64,000 bases of DNA, taken from [Clostridium] symbiosum. GTDB taxonomy: Bacteria > Bacillota > Clostridia > Lachnospirales > Lachnospiraceae. The position numbers were made by a program, and so were the translations under genes. The stretch is taken from assembly GCA_036419695.1 (NCBI GenBank), contig CP143946.1:1634001-1698000 (forward strand). Direction: 5' to 3'. The notes beneath the pieces were generated by a model. The model ran no database searches, was not told the DNA's origin, and saw nothing but the letters and a program-made list of their open reading frames with translations. Every line of letters begins with the position of its first letter. Position 1 is the stretch's first letter. Below are positions 1 through 7,356 of the stretch, piece by piece.

Positions 1-651
1 AAGCGTGTTTCTTTATGAAAAGAAATGGGTGAGCATAACAGCAAATGTTATAAACGCCCCGGCGGCCGTAGCCAGGCCGGCTCCCATAATTCCCATGTCC
101 AGTATAAAAACAAAGAAGTAATCCCCGAACACATTGAAGATTCCTCCCGACAGCACCGCAGCCGTAGCCAGGCCGGGATTGTTGTCGTTTCGCAGAAATG
201 CCGCCAGCATCTGGTTAAACAGAAAGACCGGAACAATAAATTTAACCGGCAGAAGATACTGTTTGGCCAGTGGGAGAAGCGTTTCCTCCGCCCCGAACAG
301 AAGCAGCATCTGTGTGTCGAAAAGTACGATGGCAAACCAGCAGGCCAGTCCAAGCAGTAATGTGGAGATCAGGGACGTTGTGAAATACTGGTTTTCTTTT
401 CCCCTGTCCCCGCTGCCCCTGGCGGCGCTGAAGAGTACGGAACCGCCGATTCCCGTCAGCAGCCCAAGGCTGTAGATGATGTTCCAGACCGGCGCAACCA
501 CGGCCAGCGCCGCGGTGCCGCCGGGGCCCTGGTACTGGCCGACCATGGCCATATCCACAAGGCCGTAGATAGAGCTTATCAGGGCGCTGCCGAATGCGGC
601 GCTCAGATACTTAAAGTAGATGTTTTTTACATTTCCCTGTAACAGATTCAT
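1..651 (-). pseudogene. MATE family efflux pump, N-terminal half, interrupted by an in-frame stop
   Basis: MATE pumps export cationic drugs and small cations in exchange for Na+ or H+ across the cytoplasmic membrane. The readable part is 212 residues, about half of the usual 450, and contains the typical N-terminal region with GLVDMAMVGQ and the first six hydrophobic segments. Reading ends at a TAA at 13-15. The same frame continues after the stop as R-N-T-L, and the sequence before it (HFFS) followed by K/R-x-N-T-L is usual in MATE proteins, so a Lys codon appears to have become TAA. The rest lies outside the window. The start at 651 has an AGGAGG-type site just upstream. Family call is firm; loss of function is inferred, and a sequencing error is possible. 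Confidence 0.65.
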
Positions 652-742
652 GTCGTGTTGTCCTCCTTTTACTGAACTAAGAACGTAATTTCCTGTGAAT
701 CAACAACGAAAAGCACGCTTCGCGGACTTTTCATTGCCACTC

Positions 743-833
743 AAAAAAAGCCGGACAGGATAACAGGCTTCTCAGCCTGCCACCTTATCCAGCTCATCAT
801 TTCCAAACGAATGACTCACCCTCCGAGTGAACA
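743..833 (-). promoter_or_regulatory. Attenuator leader of the MATE gene, possible guanidine-IV (mepA motif) riboswitch
   Basis: Between promoter and gene the minus strand can form a first hairpin (TCATT/AATGA around 795-815) and then a nested hairpin, GGATAA/TTATCC (785-790 with 758-763) around CAGGCT/AGCCTG (774-779 with 764-769). A run of seven T follows (743-749), which is an intrinsic terminator. A terminator between a strong promoter and a MATE gene implies regulated readthrough. Guanidine-IV riboswitches are known upstream of mepA-type MATE genes in Clostridia, and the GGAGGGTGAG and AAGGTGGCAGG segments fit that idea, but the class was assigned from memory and context only. Confidence 0.5.
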
Positions 834-839
834 GTGGAT

Positions 840-868
840 AGTATACTAAATGAAATCCTGAAAGTCAA
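840..868 (-). promoter_or_regulatory. Promoter of the MATE leader
   Basis: On the minus strand TTGACT (863-868) and TATACT (840-845) are separated by exactly 17 bp, a near-consensus sigma-A promoter. Transcription would begin near 833 and run through a structured leader of about 180 nt before the MATE start codon. Confidence 0.75.
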
Positions 869-932
869 GTGTTTTTCTGCGGCATATTCACTCCCTTCCG
901 GCCGGGGCGGAAAATGTTGTAAAAACATGAAA

Positions 933-975
933 ACCGGGAGGAAACTGCTCCTTGAAAGAGCGGTTTCCTCCCGGT
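933..975 (-). terminator. Intrinsic terminator behind the 56-residue ORF
   Basis: An 18-bp stem with one wobble pair (933-950 with 958-975), loop of 7, is followed on the minus strand by TTTTCATGTTTTT. It sits 77 bp after the stop of the small ORF at 1053-1223 and upstream of the MATE promoter. Confidence 0.75.
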
Positions 976-1052
976 CATAAATCGTCTGAAGGAATCCACG
1001 GCAGCCGCCGTAAACCATTCATCATGTCCATGTTATATCTTAAGAACCGTAC

Positions 1053-1223
1053 TTATCTGCGGCTGGTAAGAGCTGACGTATAAGGCAGATTTCTGGCATC
1101 GCTGATGCCGAGCTGTCCTGCAATTCTTGAGAGAAGGAGTTTGCACTCCGCCTCGGAAAGAAGGTTTAAGTCTTTCTGGGACCGGGAAGCCGGAGCTGAT
1201 GTAACGGAATTGTCTCTTTTCAT
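1053..1223 (-). CDS. Small hypothetical protein, 56 residues
   Basis: This ORF begins with ATG at 1221-1223, preceded by AAAGGAGAATTCCT, a strong ribosome-binding site at normal spacing, and ends with TAA at 1053-1055. A hairpin terminator follows at 933-975, so it looks like a complete small transcription unit. The product starts MKRDNSVTSA, is hydrophilic, and carries a Leu-rich, likely helical centre (LNLLSEAECKLLLSRIAG) with one cysteine and a C-terminus ending in TSRR. There is no signal peptide or membrane segment. I do not recognise the family. It is divergent from the LysR gene at 1519, so the LysR protein could control it. Supported by the start site, stop and terminator, not by homology. 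Confidence 0.55.
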   Translation of the reverse strand: MKRDNSVTSAPASRSQKDLNLLSEAECKLLLSRIAGQLGISDARNLPYTSALTSRR

Positions 1224-1292
1224 AGGAATTCTCCTTTCATACCATGTGTTGTGGGGGTGAACAGTAACCTTTTAATTCCCCGTCCTGATTTC

Positions 1293-1322
1293 TTGACAAA
1301 TCAGGTATTGCAATATTATTAT
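1293..1322 (+). promoter_or_regulatory. Promoter and palindrome between the small ORF and the LysR gene
   Basis: TTGACA at 1293-1298 lies 18 bp before TATTAT at 1317-1322. The spacer holds the perfect palindrome TATTGCAATA (1306-1315), and a related TTTGCAATAC occurs near 1421. These could be LysR binding sites controlling both divergent genes. Inferred from pattern only. Confidence 0.45.
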
Positions 1323-1518
1323 GGGGGATGAGGAATCAAAAGTGTTGTTTATGTTGAAAATAATATAACACGATTGAATCATGATGCCTATTCCCGGTTC
1401 TGTCATAAAGATATAAGTAATTTGCAATACGAGAAACGGTAGATCTTATGCCTGAAACAGTGCCATGATGCGGAAAAACGTTTTAAAACCAATCTTTTTC
1501 AGTCTGGGAGGAAAGAAA

Positions 1519-2432
1519 ATGTACACGAAAAATCCGGAATATTTTTTAACGGTCGCCAGGGAGGGAAGTATTTCCAGGGCGGCGGAAAAGCTGTATTTGT
1601 CACAGCCATATCTGAGCCAGTGCATCGGGAGGCTGGAACAGGAGCTTCAGATCAAGCTGTTTGACCGGAGCCACACCCCCCTTGTCCTGACGGAGGCGGG
1701 GAGGCTCTATCTCAGTTATCTGGAAAGCGTGGGGACGCTAACCGGCAAGTTTGAATCGCAGGTAGAGGGGTTGAGGACGGGCAGCAGGCAGACCCTGAAC
1801 GTGGGGATGACGCCGTGGCGCGGTTCCGTACTGCTCCCGGATATTCTTCCGGCCTTTGCCGCTTCACATCCAGAGGTGAGGATTGTTCTGCACGAGAACC
1901 ATTCGAATATACTGTCGGGGCTTTTGGAGGAAGACAAGCTGGATTTTGCTTTAATGAATATCCCGAATAAGATGGGCGGCTTTGTCTATCAGGCTGTTTT
2001 TATGAGAAGATGTTTCTGGTGGCTAATAAGGCCCATCCGGCGGTGCGGGATAAAAAGACTTCCCATTCCCATCCCACATATATCGATATGCAGGAGCTGC
2101 GGGGGGAACGCTTTATCCTCCTGCCGAATGAGCAGGTAATGGGACAGGCGATGGAAAACCTGTTTGTGAGAATGAATATGCAGAATGCCGATATTCTTTA
2201 TACGACCAGCAGCACAACGGCGGTCAATCTGGTCAGCGAAGGATTCGGCATCACCTTTCTGCCGGAGGGCGGCATCCGCCATGTGCCCCACCTGGACCGT
2301 CTGGCGCTCTTTACCGTGGACGATCCGCCGTTTTGCGTGCCGTTACTGATTCTCTATAAAAAGAACGCATTCCTGACGCCCCAGGCAGAGGATTTTATTA
2401 CAATGACGAAAGCATTTTATGCGGGACTGTAG
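1519..2432 (+). pseudogene. LysR family transcriptional regulator, frameshifted
   Basis: LysR regulators carry an N-terminal winged helix-turn-helix and a periplasmic-binding-protein-like effector domain. The start at 1519 has GGAGG 7-11 bases upstream. Residues 1-60 hold the DNA-binding domain (SISRAAEKLYLSQPYLSQ, then RLEQELQIKLFDR). The frame is lost at a run of T near 1998-2002: the first frame reads AVF then MRRCF, whereas the plus-one frame continues with EKMFLVANK and then the rest of the effector domain to 2432. Joining the frames gives about 304 residues, the normal family length. The change is a one-base deletion in a homopolymer, so it may be a true mutation or a read error. Its last codons overlap the convergent ORF ending at 2398. 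Confidence 0.75.
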
Positions 2433-2913
2433 GGGACGTTTCCGGCCCGGCTTCCGGAATGATTCCGATTGCCAGGGAGGGAAGAGCGGCCTGCCACGGC
2501 GCCCCGCCGCCTGTCACCATCAAAAGCCCGATCGCTGTGGCGGTAAAAGCGCCGATTCGTTCATTGGGAGTGGGGAGCCAGTGAAAATGCAGGAGCATCA
2601 CAAGGCTGCCCGCCAGGATTCCAGCCGCTCCTCCTGAAACGGGATCAAAGGGCGTTAAAATCCACATTGCCAGGTAGGGGAGCAGAAGGAGTATCATATT
2701 GGAGCTTTTCTGCGGCCTGCCGCCGGACTTTGGCGGTTTTCCGGAGCCGAAGAGCTCATCCATTCTGGTCATGACGCTGAAATCGCCCAGAACCTTGTAG
2801 AGATGGTTCATCAGCGCTTCGGCCCCGTCGATTTCTCCCCTCGAAATCTTCAGCCATGTTTCAAAGGATGTTTCAATCCTTGTGGTATAAGGGGAGAAAT
2901 CTTCTGTTTTCAC
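2398..2913 (-). CDS. SCP2-like domain plus membrane segments, apparent detached C-terminus of the upstream oxidoreductase
   Basis: The 171-residue frame begins with GTG at 2911-2913, overlapping the stop of the oxidoreductase gene by 4 bp. Its first 50 residues (SPYTTRIETSFETWLKISRG, then a short GDF motif) resemble the SCP2 sterol-carrier-like region that, as I recall, closes some clostridial flavodoxin-fold reductases. Residues 70-160 contain about three hydrophobic segments. The 4-bp overlap could mean translational coupling. Alternatively one lost base (CCGTG for CCGGTG) would have split a single reading frame, and the region before the junction also seems short. It overlaps the LysR 3' end by 35 bp, so the extreme C-terminus may be frameshift readthrough. 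Confidence 0.5.
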   Translation of the reverse strand: MKTEDFSPYTTRIETSFETWLKISRGEIDGAEALMNHLYKVLGDFSVMTRMDELFGSGKPPKSGGRPQKSSNMILLLLPYLAMWILTPFDPVSGGAAGILAGSLVMLLHFHWLPTPNERIGAFTATAIGLLMVTGGGAPWQAALPSLAIGIIPEAGPETSPTVPHKMLSSL

Positions 2914-3704
2914 GGTGCATCGTCTTTTTTGAAGTTCCCGCCATCTGCCATCTTCATTTCCCAGTCTGCATTTGCCATTTCCACAAAAATATGGGGCGGA
3001 TACAGAAGCTCTTCCAGTTTATTCTGCGTTTCCTGCGTAAAAACTCCGTATGACGAATATTCCCTTCCCGCTTTTTTGACATGGGACAGGTACTCATCGA
3101 TGCGCACAGACAGCTCCGGGACACGGAACAGTTCCCCCTCCGGACAGAGAATTTTTGTAAGCCTGTCTCCGAACAGTATCTCAAACTGACGTATCAAGCC
3201 GTCGTAATTGCCTTTTGCCGAGTAAAAACCGCATGTAGAGATTAAAAGATGGCGCTGGTGCGACAAATCATACCGGGAGGGATGGCGGTTCGTACCATCG
3301 CTTTCCACTTCAATCACAGGGAAAAAAAGAGGCAGCAGCCGGTCCATAAAGGCCTTGATTTGCGAAGGCATACCGAAGAAGTAGAGCGGGAAGCTCCATA
3401 TGACCAGCTCGGCGTTCACATACTGAGCGAGCAGTCCGGCCATATCGTCTTCGAGGACACACCGGCCGGGCGTTTTGGTCCAGCAGGCATAACAGCCGAG
3501 ACAGCGGCCGATTTCTAAACTGCCGATATCCACCGTTTCGATCTTATGTCCGCCGCTCTCAACAGGTTCGCTGTCCCTAATTGATCCGTTATCCGCCGTC
3601 TGCCCGTTCTCCCGGGCATTAAGTCCGTCCAGGAAGGCAGAGGTTATGCGGTAGGTGTTGCTTTTTCCGCCTTTCGGGCTGCCGTTTAATACGAGTATAT
3701 TCAT
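2910..3704 (-). CDS. NAD(P)H-dependent flavodoxin-fold oxidoreductase
   Basis: The protein starts with the flavodoxin-like phosphate-binding loop MNILVLNGSPKGGKSNT and belongs to the NADPH-dependent FMN reductase group. The conserved cysteine-containing segment CLGCYACWTKTPGRC appears near residue 70, typical of iron-sulfur-flavoprotein-like relatives. WSFPLYFFGMPSQIKAFMDR is the FMN-binding strand and helix. Length 264 residues. It overlaps the PadR gene by 4 bp (ATGA), so the two are co-transcribed and the regulator probably controls the reductase. The tail rich in Lys/Asp (FKKDDAP) may be the site where the frame of the following SCP2-like part was lost. The natural substrate is not evident. 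Confidence 0.75.
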   Translation of the reverse strand: MNILVLNGSPKGGKSNTYRITSAFLDGLNARENGQTADNGSIRDSEPVESGGHKIETVDIGSLEIGRCLGCYACWTKTPGRCVLEDDMAGLLAQYVNAELVIWSFPLYFFGMPSQIKAFMDRLLPLFFPVIEVESDGTNRHPSRYDLSHQRHLLISTCGFYSAKGNYDGLIRQFEILFGDRLTKILCPEGELFRVPELSVRIDEYLSHVKKAGREYSSYGVFTQETQNKLEELLYPPHIFVEMANADWEMKMADGGNFKKDDAP

Positions 3705-4252
3705 TGTAATTTCTCCAGAGTTTTGATGGCTTCTTCCGCAAATTCAAGGCAGGCTTTGATATGCAGCTCCCCAAAGCGGGCGGTAAGCCCCCAGTAAACG
3801 GGTTCCCGGTTTTGTGAAGTGAACTGTGAATAATGTTCGATACTGCCGCCCACTGTCTTCAGGGCATCCAGCTCCTCCAGGCATCTCACTTTATATTCCT
3901 TCAGCATTTTTATATTATCGCCGGCGTTTTTTTCACCCGAGAAAAAGAGTTTCATTAAAAAGGTGCTGCGCGTCTGGAATTCGTTGTCCAGATTGTTCTC
4001 AGAAAGCCAGTCATGCAGTTCTTTCCTTCCCGATTCGGTGAGGGAATAGAGCTTTTTGTTCGGTTTATCGGTCTGGTAAACGATTTCCGATGTGAGCCAG
4101 CCGGACTGCTCCATTCCGTTCAGTTCACGGTAAATCTGGCTTGTCTGTGCCTTCCAGAACAGGAAAAGGGAATCCTTAAATGTTTTGTCAAGCTCGTATC
4201 CCGTCATGCTGCCGTAGCTTAGCAGACCCAGCAGTCCATGTTTTAATGACAT
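3701..4252 (-). CDS. PadR family transcriptional regulator
   Basis: PadR proteins are winged-helix repressors that respond to phenolic or drug-like ligands. Residues 1-85 show the family pattern: KHGLLGLLSYGSMTGYELDK, then the recognition helix TSQIYRELNGMEQSGWL and wing residues KKLYSLTESGRKEL. The C-terminal half is the helical Vir-like dimerisation domain. Length 183 residues. It is the first gene of an operon with the reductase at 2910-3704 (4-bp overlap). The promoter directly upstream carries an inverted repeat over the -10 box, consistent with autorepression. Confidence 0.85.
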   Translation of the reverse strand: MSLKHGLLGLLSYGSMTGYELDKTFKDSLFLFWKAQTSQIYRELNGMEQSGWLTSEIVYQTDKPNKKLYSLTESGRKELHDWLSENNLDNEFQTRSTFLMKLFFSGEKNAGDNIKMLKEYKVRCLEELDALKTVGGSIEHYSQFTSQNREPVYWGLTARFGELHIKACLEFAEEAIKTLEKLQ

Positions 4253-4273
4253 ACGAATACCTCCTGTCTATAT

Positions 4274-4311
4274 TATACTTTTAGTATATTATACAAGTGT
4301 AATATAATCAA
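4274..4311 (-). promoter_or_regulatory. PadR promoter and candidate operator
   Basis: On the minus strand TTGATT (4306-4311) and TATACT (4283-4288) are 17 bp apart. The -10 box forms one arm of the perfect inverted repeat TATACT-N3-AGTATA (4274-4288), and a second imperfect palindrome (TTATAC-N4-GTAATA) lies at 4289-4304. Such sites over the promoter suit self-repression by PadR. Confidence 0.6.
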
Positions 4312-4445
4312 CTTGTATTTCAAGAGTTTTCGTCCAGAACCGTCTTTATTGGGAAAAGGCGTAATCTTTGCGACATGACAGACTGTTGTCATGTTTCCTC
4401 TGATATAATAAGCCATAAAAAGACAAAAAGTGGAGGAAAACAGTG

Positions 4446-4712
4446 ATGGCTGAGTCGAGATGTGGTATTTTATGCGGAGAATGTGAATATAAAGAACAGA
4501 TGGGGTGCCAAGGCTGTGTACAGATTGACAAACCGTTCTGGGGAGAAAGCTGTCCCATAAAAGTCTGTTGTGAAGAGAAAGAACTGGAACACTGCGGACT
4601 GTGTGATGAATTTCCCTGTGGCCTGCTGAAGCAGTTTGCCTATGATGAGCAGCAGGGGGATGACGGTAAACGCATTGAACAGTGCAGATGCTGGGCAGAA
4701 AACGGACGGTAA
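4446..4712 (+). CDS. DUF3795 family cysteine-rich protein
   Basis: An 89-residue protein with twelve cysteines in short pairs: CGILCGECEYKEQMGCQGC, CPIKVCCEEK, CGLCDEFPC. This is the DUF3795 pattern, a small putative zinc- or cluster-binding fold common in clostridia with no assigned role. ATG at 4446 is preferred because GGAGG ends about 10 bases upstream; a GTG at 4443 is also possible. It stands alone and is followed by an inverted repeat at 4741-4791. A second, larger DUF3795 protein occurs at 26142-26744. Confidence 0.75.
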   Translation: MAESRCGILCGECEYKEQMGCQGCVQIDKPFWGESCPIKVCCEEKELEHCGLCDEFPCGLLKQFAYDEQQGDDGKRIEQCRCWAENGR

Positions 4713-4740
4713 AACCGGATATTATATATAATAAAAGTAA

Positions 4741-4792
4741 AAAGCGTCCGTCTTTGCTCCGGGTCCCGGCAGAAGCAGTGACGGACGCTTAT
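4741..4792. terminator. Inverted repeat, likely terminator
   Basis: AAGCGTCCGTC and GACGGACGCTT form an 11-bp perfect stem around a 29-nt GC-rich loop. A T-rich tract (CTTTTTAC) lies on the minus-strand side only, so plus-strand termination after the DUF3795 gene is less certain. No gene was seen in the rest of 4713-5009 apart from the promoter at 4919-4967. Confidence 0.45.
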
Positions 4793-4918
4793 CCCGTCTG
4801 TTATGCCGCGATTGGCTGGGATATGGTATGCAAAGCAGAATTTCACTGATAGAATGCCGCAGAAAATGCAGGCATGGAGAACGGTAGGTTTAATGATAAT
4901 AATTCTCTTCTAAAACTA

Positions 4919-4967
4919 TAGACAAGTCAAAGTGTGTTTGTGTATAATTTGGTTAGTTAAAACTAAC
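4919..4967 (+). promoter_or_regulatory. Promoter with GTTAGTT/AACTAAC operator before the DUF2325 gene
   Basis: TAGACA (4919-4924) and TATAAT (4943-4948) are 18 bp apart. Just downstream, at the expected transcription start, lies the perfect inverted repeat GTTAGTT-AA-AACTAAC (4952-4967). DtxR/IdeR-type metal-dependent repressors bind palindromes of the TTAGGTTAG...CTAACCTAA kind, so a metal-responsive repressor is plausible. Confidence 0.55.
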
Positions 4968-5009
4968 TCACAAAATACAATATAACTTATCAGGACAGGA
5001 GAGTGAATT

Positions 5010-5291
5010 ATGAGTGTAGTTATTGTAGGCGGACATGATCGTATGGTAGGACAGTACAAGAAGATTTGTAAAAATTATAAATGTAAAGCCAAGGTGTTTA
5101 CGCAGATGCCGGCGGATCTCGATAAGAAGATAGGATGTCCGGACATCCTGGTACTCTTTACAAACACAGTCTCCCACAAGATGATTAAATGCGCGCTGGG
5201 TGAAGTGGACAGCGAGAGGACGGATATTGTACGCTGCCACACCAGCAGCGGAACGGCTCTCACGGAAATTCTGGAACAGCGCTGTTTATAA
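5010..5291 (+). CDS. DUF2325 domain-containing protein
   Basis: A 93-residue protein starting MSVVIVGGHDRMVGQYKKIC, followed by CPDILVLFTNTVSHKMIKCAL and RTDIVRCHTSSGTALTEIL. This GGHDR...H/S pattern is that of DUF2325, a small Rossmann-like family without established function, often encoded near iron or manganese genes. The start has a GGAGAG site. The gene lies between a palindrome-bearing promoter and a factor-independent terminator, so it is monocistronic, and the next gene encodes a Fur-like protein. A role in metal homeostasis is inferred from this context only. Confidence 0.75.
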   Translation: MSVVIVGGHDRMVGQYKKICKNYKCKAKVFTQMPADLDKKIGCPDILVLFTNTVSHKMIKCALGEVDSERTDIVRCHTSSGTALTEILEQRCL

Positions 5292-5340
5292 AAAATAATT
5301 GCAGCCGGGAAAAGCGGAGCATGGAAAGTAAATAAGTAGT

Positions 5341-5378
5341 AGGCGGCGTGAAAGACAGGTTGTGCCGCCTTTTTCTTT
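5341..5378 (+). terminator. Intrinsic terminator of the DUF2325 gene
   Basis: AGGCGGC (5341-5347) pairs with GCCGCCT (5364-5370) and is followed by TTTTTCTTT. Confidence 0.8.
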
Positions 5379-5440
5379 ATTTGAATAAAAGTGCATTCAA
5401 CGCCCAATTGTACAGCTATCGTACAAAATGAAAAAAATTA

Positions 5441-5496
5441 TTGACATCTAAGTTATACGGTGCTAACCTAAAAGCGAAAGTTAGCTTCGTATAACT
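5441..5496 (+). promoter_or_regulatory. Promoter overlapped by a 17-bp-arm palindrome before the Fur-like gene
   Basis: TTGACA at 5441-5446 lies 17 bp before a weak -10 (TAACCT, 5464-5469). The -10 is inside a long inverted repeat: arms 5451-5467 and 5480-5496 match at 15 of 17 positions around a 12-nt spacer. The inner arms GCTAAC/GTTAGC resemble the palindrome at 4952-4967, and another GGTTAGCC occurs at 5563-5570. A common metal-responsive repressor could bind both. The rest of 5379-5619 shows no gene. Confidence 0.55.
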
Positions 5497-5619
5497 CGGT
5501 AAGTATACATAAAATTATCATGGCGGAAAGAACAAAGAAAAGGAGAATCCCTTAATGATATTTGGTTAGCCTGGGCTGCGATTCCGGGTTGTTATGGTAT
5601 AGGAATAAGGAGGAACGCT

Positions 5620-5883
5620 ATGTGGCAGAAAGAACAGGTAATTGAAGAATTCCAGAAAAGGGGAAAGAGAATAACGGGACAGCGGGAAATGCTCTTAGAT
5701 GTGCTCCTGGAAGGAAACTGGACCAGTTGCAAAGATGTCTATTATGAGGCGAAAAAAAGAGATCCCAAACTGGGGATGGCAACCGTCTACCGGACAGTCA
5801 ACGCCCTGGAAGAGATAGGAATTCTGACCAGGACTTACTGCTACTCTTTCCCGCCCGGTGAGAACGAAAATGCGGATAGTTGA
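5620..5883 (+). CDS. Short Fur-like regulator, DNA-binding domain only
   Basis: Fur family proteins are metal-dependent repressors of about 140 residues. This one has 87 and consists almost entirely of the N-terminal winged helix: GKRITGQREMLLDVLLEGNW, CKDVYYEAKKRDPKLGMATV and the recognition helix YRTVNALEEIGIL. The C-terminal dimerisation and metal-binding domain with its His/Cys motifs is absent. Short Fur-like proteins are common in Lachnospiraceae, so this may be natural, but the abrupt tail (FPPGENENADS) could also reflect truncation. AAGGAGG lies about 6 bases before ATG. Its promoter carries a large palindrome (5451-5496), perhaps an autoregulatory site. Confidence 0.7.
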   Translation: MWQKEQVIEEFQKRGKRITGQREMLLDVLLEGNWTSCKDVYYEAKKRDPKLGMATVYRTVNALEEIGILTRTYCYSFPPGENENADS

Positions 5884-5965
5884 CCAGATGTCTCAACAAG
5901 CCGTATCAGAATTGCCAGACTTGGAAAAAAATAGTTATCGCCGTCAGAGGCGGCCTGATGCGCAG

Positions 5966-5986
5966 AACCGGCAGGAACTGCCGGTT
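5966..5986. terminator. Hairpin between convergent genes
   Basis: AACCGGCAG-gaa-CTGCCGGTT is a perfect 9-bp hairpin between the Fur-like gene and the convergent antiporter gene. T-runs are short, so it is a weak or bidirectional terminator candidate. Confidence 0.45.
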
Positions 5987-6026
5987 TGTCATCGGCTATA
6001 ACCTCGGTTTGACTCTCACGGTAAGT

Positions 6027-7199
6027 TTAAACCAGCAGTCTCCTGTAGGTTAAATCGATTAAAAAAGCTCCAAGCGGTGCAGTGATCAAGATGGCAAGCA
6101 CCGCCACCGTCAGCACAATGTTTCCGCAGGACAGTCCCATTGCAAGCGGCAGTCCTCCGATTGCGGCCTGTACGGTCGCTTTCGGCATGTATGCGATCAT
6201 GCAGAAAACGCGCTCTTTTCCATTTAACTTCGTTTTAATCAGGCAGAATAAAACGCCTGCCATCCGGAAGACCAGGACTCCGGCGATCAGAAGAACTGCC
6301 GCGGGACCGGCGGCCGCGGCATATTTTAAATCAACGGTGGCCCCCACCAGCACAAAGAGCAGGACTTCCGCGCATACCCACAGCTTGTTAAATTTCATTG
6401 AAAGCCTGGCGGCCACAACCTCCCGTTTTTCTTTCAGCGCAATTCCGACGCACATAACCGCAATCAGGGCAGAGAACGGAATCAGGTCCGAAAAGCGGTC
6501 CTCCAGCGATACGAGGATAAAGGAGAGGCTCAGAAGAATAATGACTTTCACCGTGTCCCTCATATGAAACCGTTTAAAGTATCTGGACAGCACATATCCG
6601 ATCAGAAGCCCGGAAGCCATTCCAATCAGAATCGAGACCGGGATCTTTATAAATGCGGCCGGGGAAATACTGCCGCCCTGGGCAAGACCGGTGAAGGCGG
6701 AAAACATGACAATGACAAAGACATCATCCACCGAGGCTCCTGCCAGAATAAGCTGAGGGATCCCTTTTTTAGTCCCGCGTTCCTCCTCAATCAGCTTCAG
6801 CATTTTAGGGACAATGACGGCCGGGGAAACAGCCCCGACCACGGCCCCCATAATTGCTGCATCCAGGATACTTATGCCCAGAAGACGCGGAGCCAGAATA
6901 ATCATGCCCAGAATCTCAAAGCAGGCCGGAACAAAACACATCAGAACGGCGGGGCGGCCGACTTTCTTTAAATCATTGATGTCGAGGGATAACCCGGCCC
7001 TCGTCAGGATAATAATCAGTGCAATTCTCCGAAGTTCTGAAGAAATGCCGAGAATGGAACCGTCTATCAGATTAAACGCATATGGTCCTAGGATAATCCC
7101 TGTAAAAATCATTCCCATCAGGGCGGGCAAATGCATTTTTTTACAAAGCCAGCCCGTAAACATCCCTACAATCATCATTAAAGCGATACTGAGTAACAT
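6027..7199 (-). CDS. Cation:proton antiporter (CPA family)
   Basis: A 390-residue membrane protein with about 11-12 hydrophobic segments and the Na+/H+ exchanger fold. The ion-site motif is a double aspartate (GASVDDVF, D158-D159), which in the CPA superfamily usually marks electrogenic exchange; the N-terminal LPALMGMIFTGIILGP and the DAAIMGAVVGAVSPA helix also fit. It would expel Na+ or K+ in exchange for protons. The gene is preceded by a fluoride riboswitch at 7398-7490 with its own promoter, and such antiporters are among the known gene classes under crcB-motif control. It therefore probably belongs to the fluoride stress response, perhaps in ion balance. The start has an AGGAGG site. 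Confidence 0.85.
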   Translation of the reverse strand: MLLSIALMMIVGMFTGWLCKKMHLPALMGMIFTGIILGPYAFNLIDGSILGISSELRRIALIIILTRAGLSLDINDLKKVGRPAVLMCFVPACFEILGMIILAPRLLGISILDAAIMGAVVGAVSPAVIVPKMLKLIEEERGTKKGIPQLILAGASVDDVFVIVMFSAFTGLAQGGSISPAAFIKIPVSILIGMASGLLIGYVLSRYFKRFHMRDTVKVIILLSLSFILVSLEDRFSDLIPFSALIAVMCVGIALKEKREVVAARLSMKFNKLWVCAEVLLFVLVGATVDLKYAAAAGPAAVLLIAGVLVFRMAGVLFCLIKTKLNGKERVFCMIAYMPKATVQAAIGGLPLAMGLSCGNIVLTVAVLAILITAPLGAFLIDLTYRRLLV

Positions 7200-7356
7200 A
7201 ACAATCCTCCTGAATTTTATGGCGGAAAACGTATACGGACGTTTTCAGAACTCCTCCAAGCCCGGCGCCAATGTGCGTCCTGCCCGGACTCTCGCGCCGA
7301 GCGCGGCCGCTTAGCGGCATATTACATCTTCGCGCGAGTGCGCATCCTGCCCGGAG

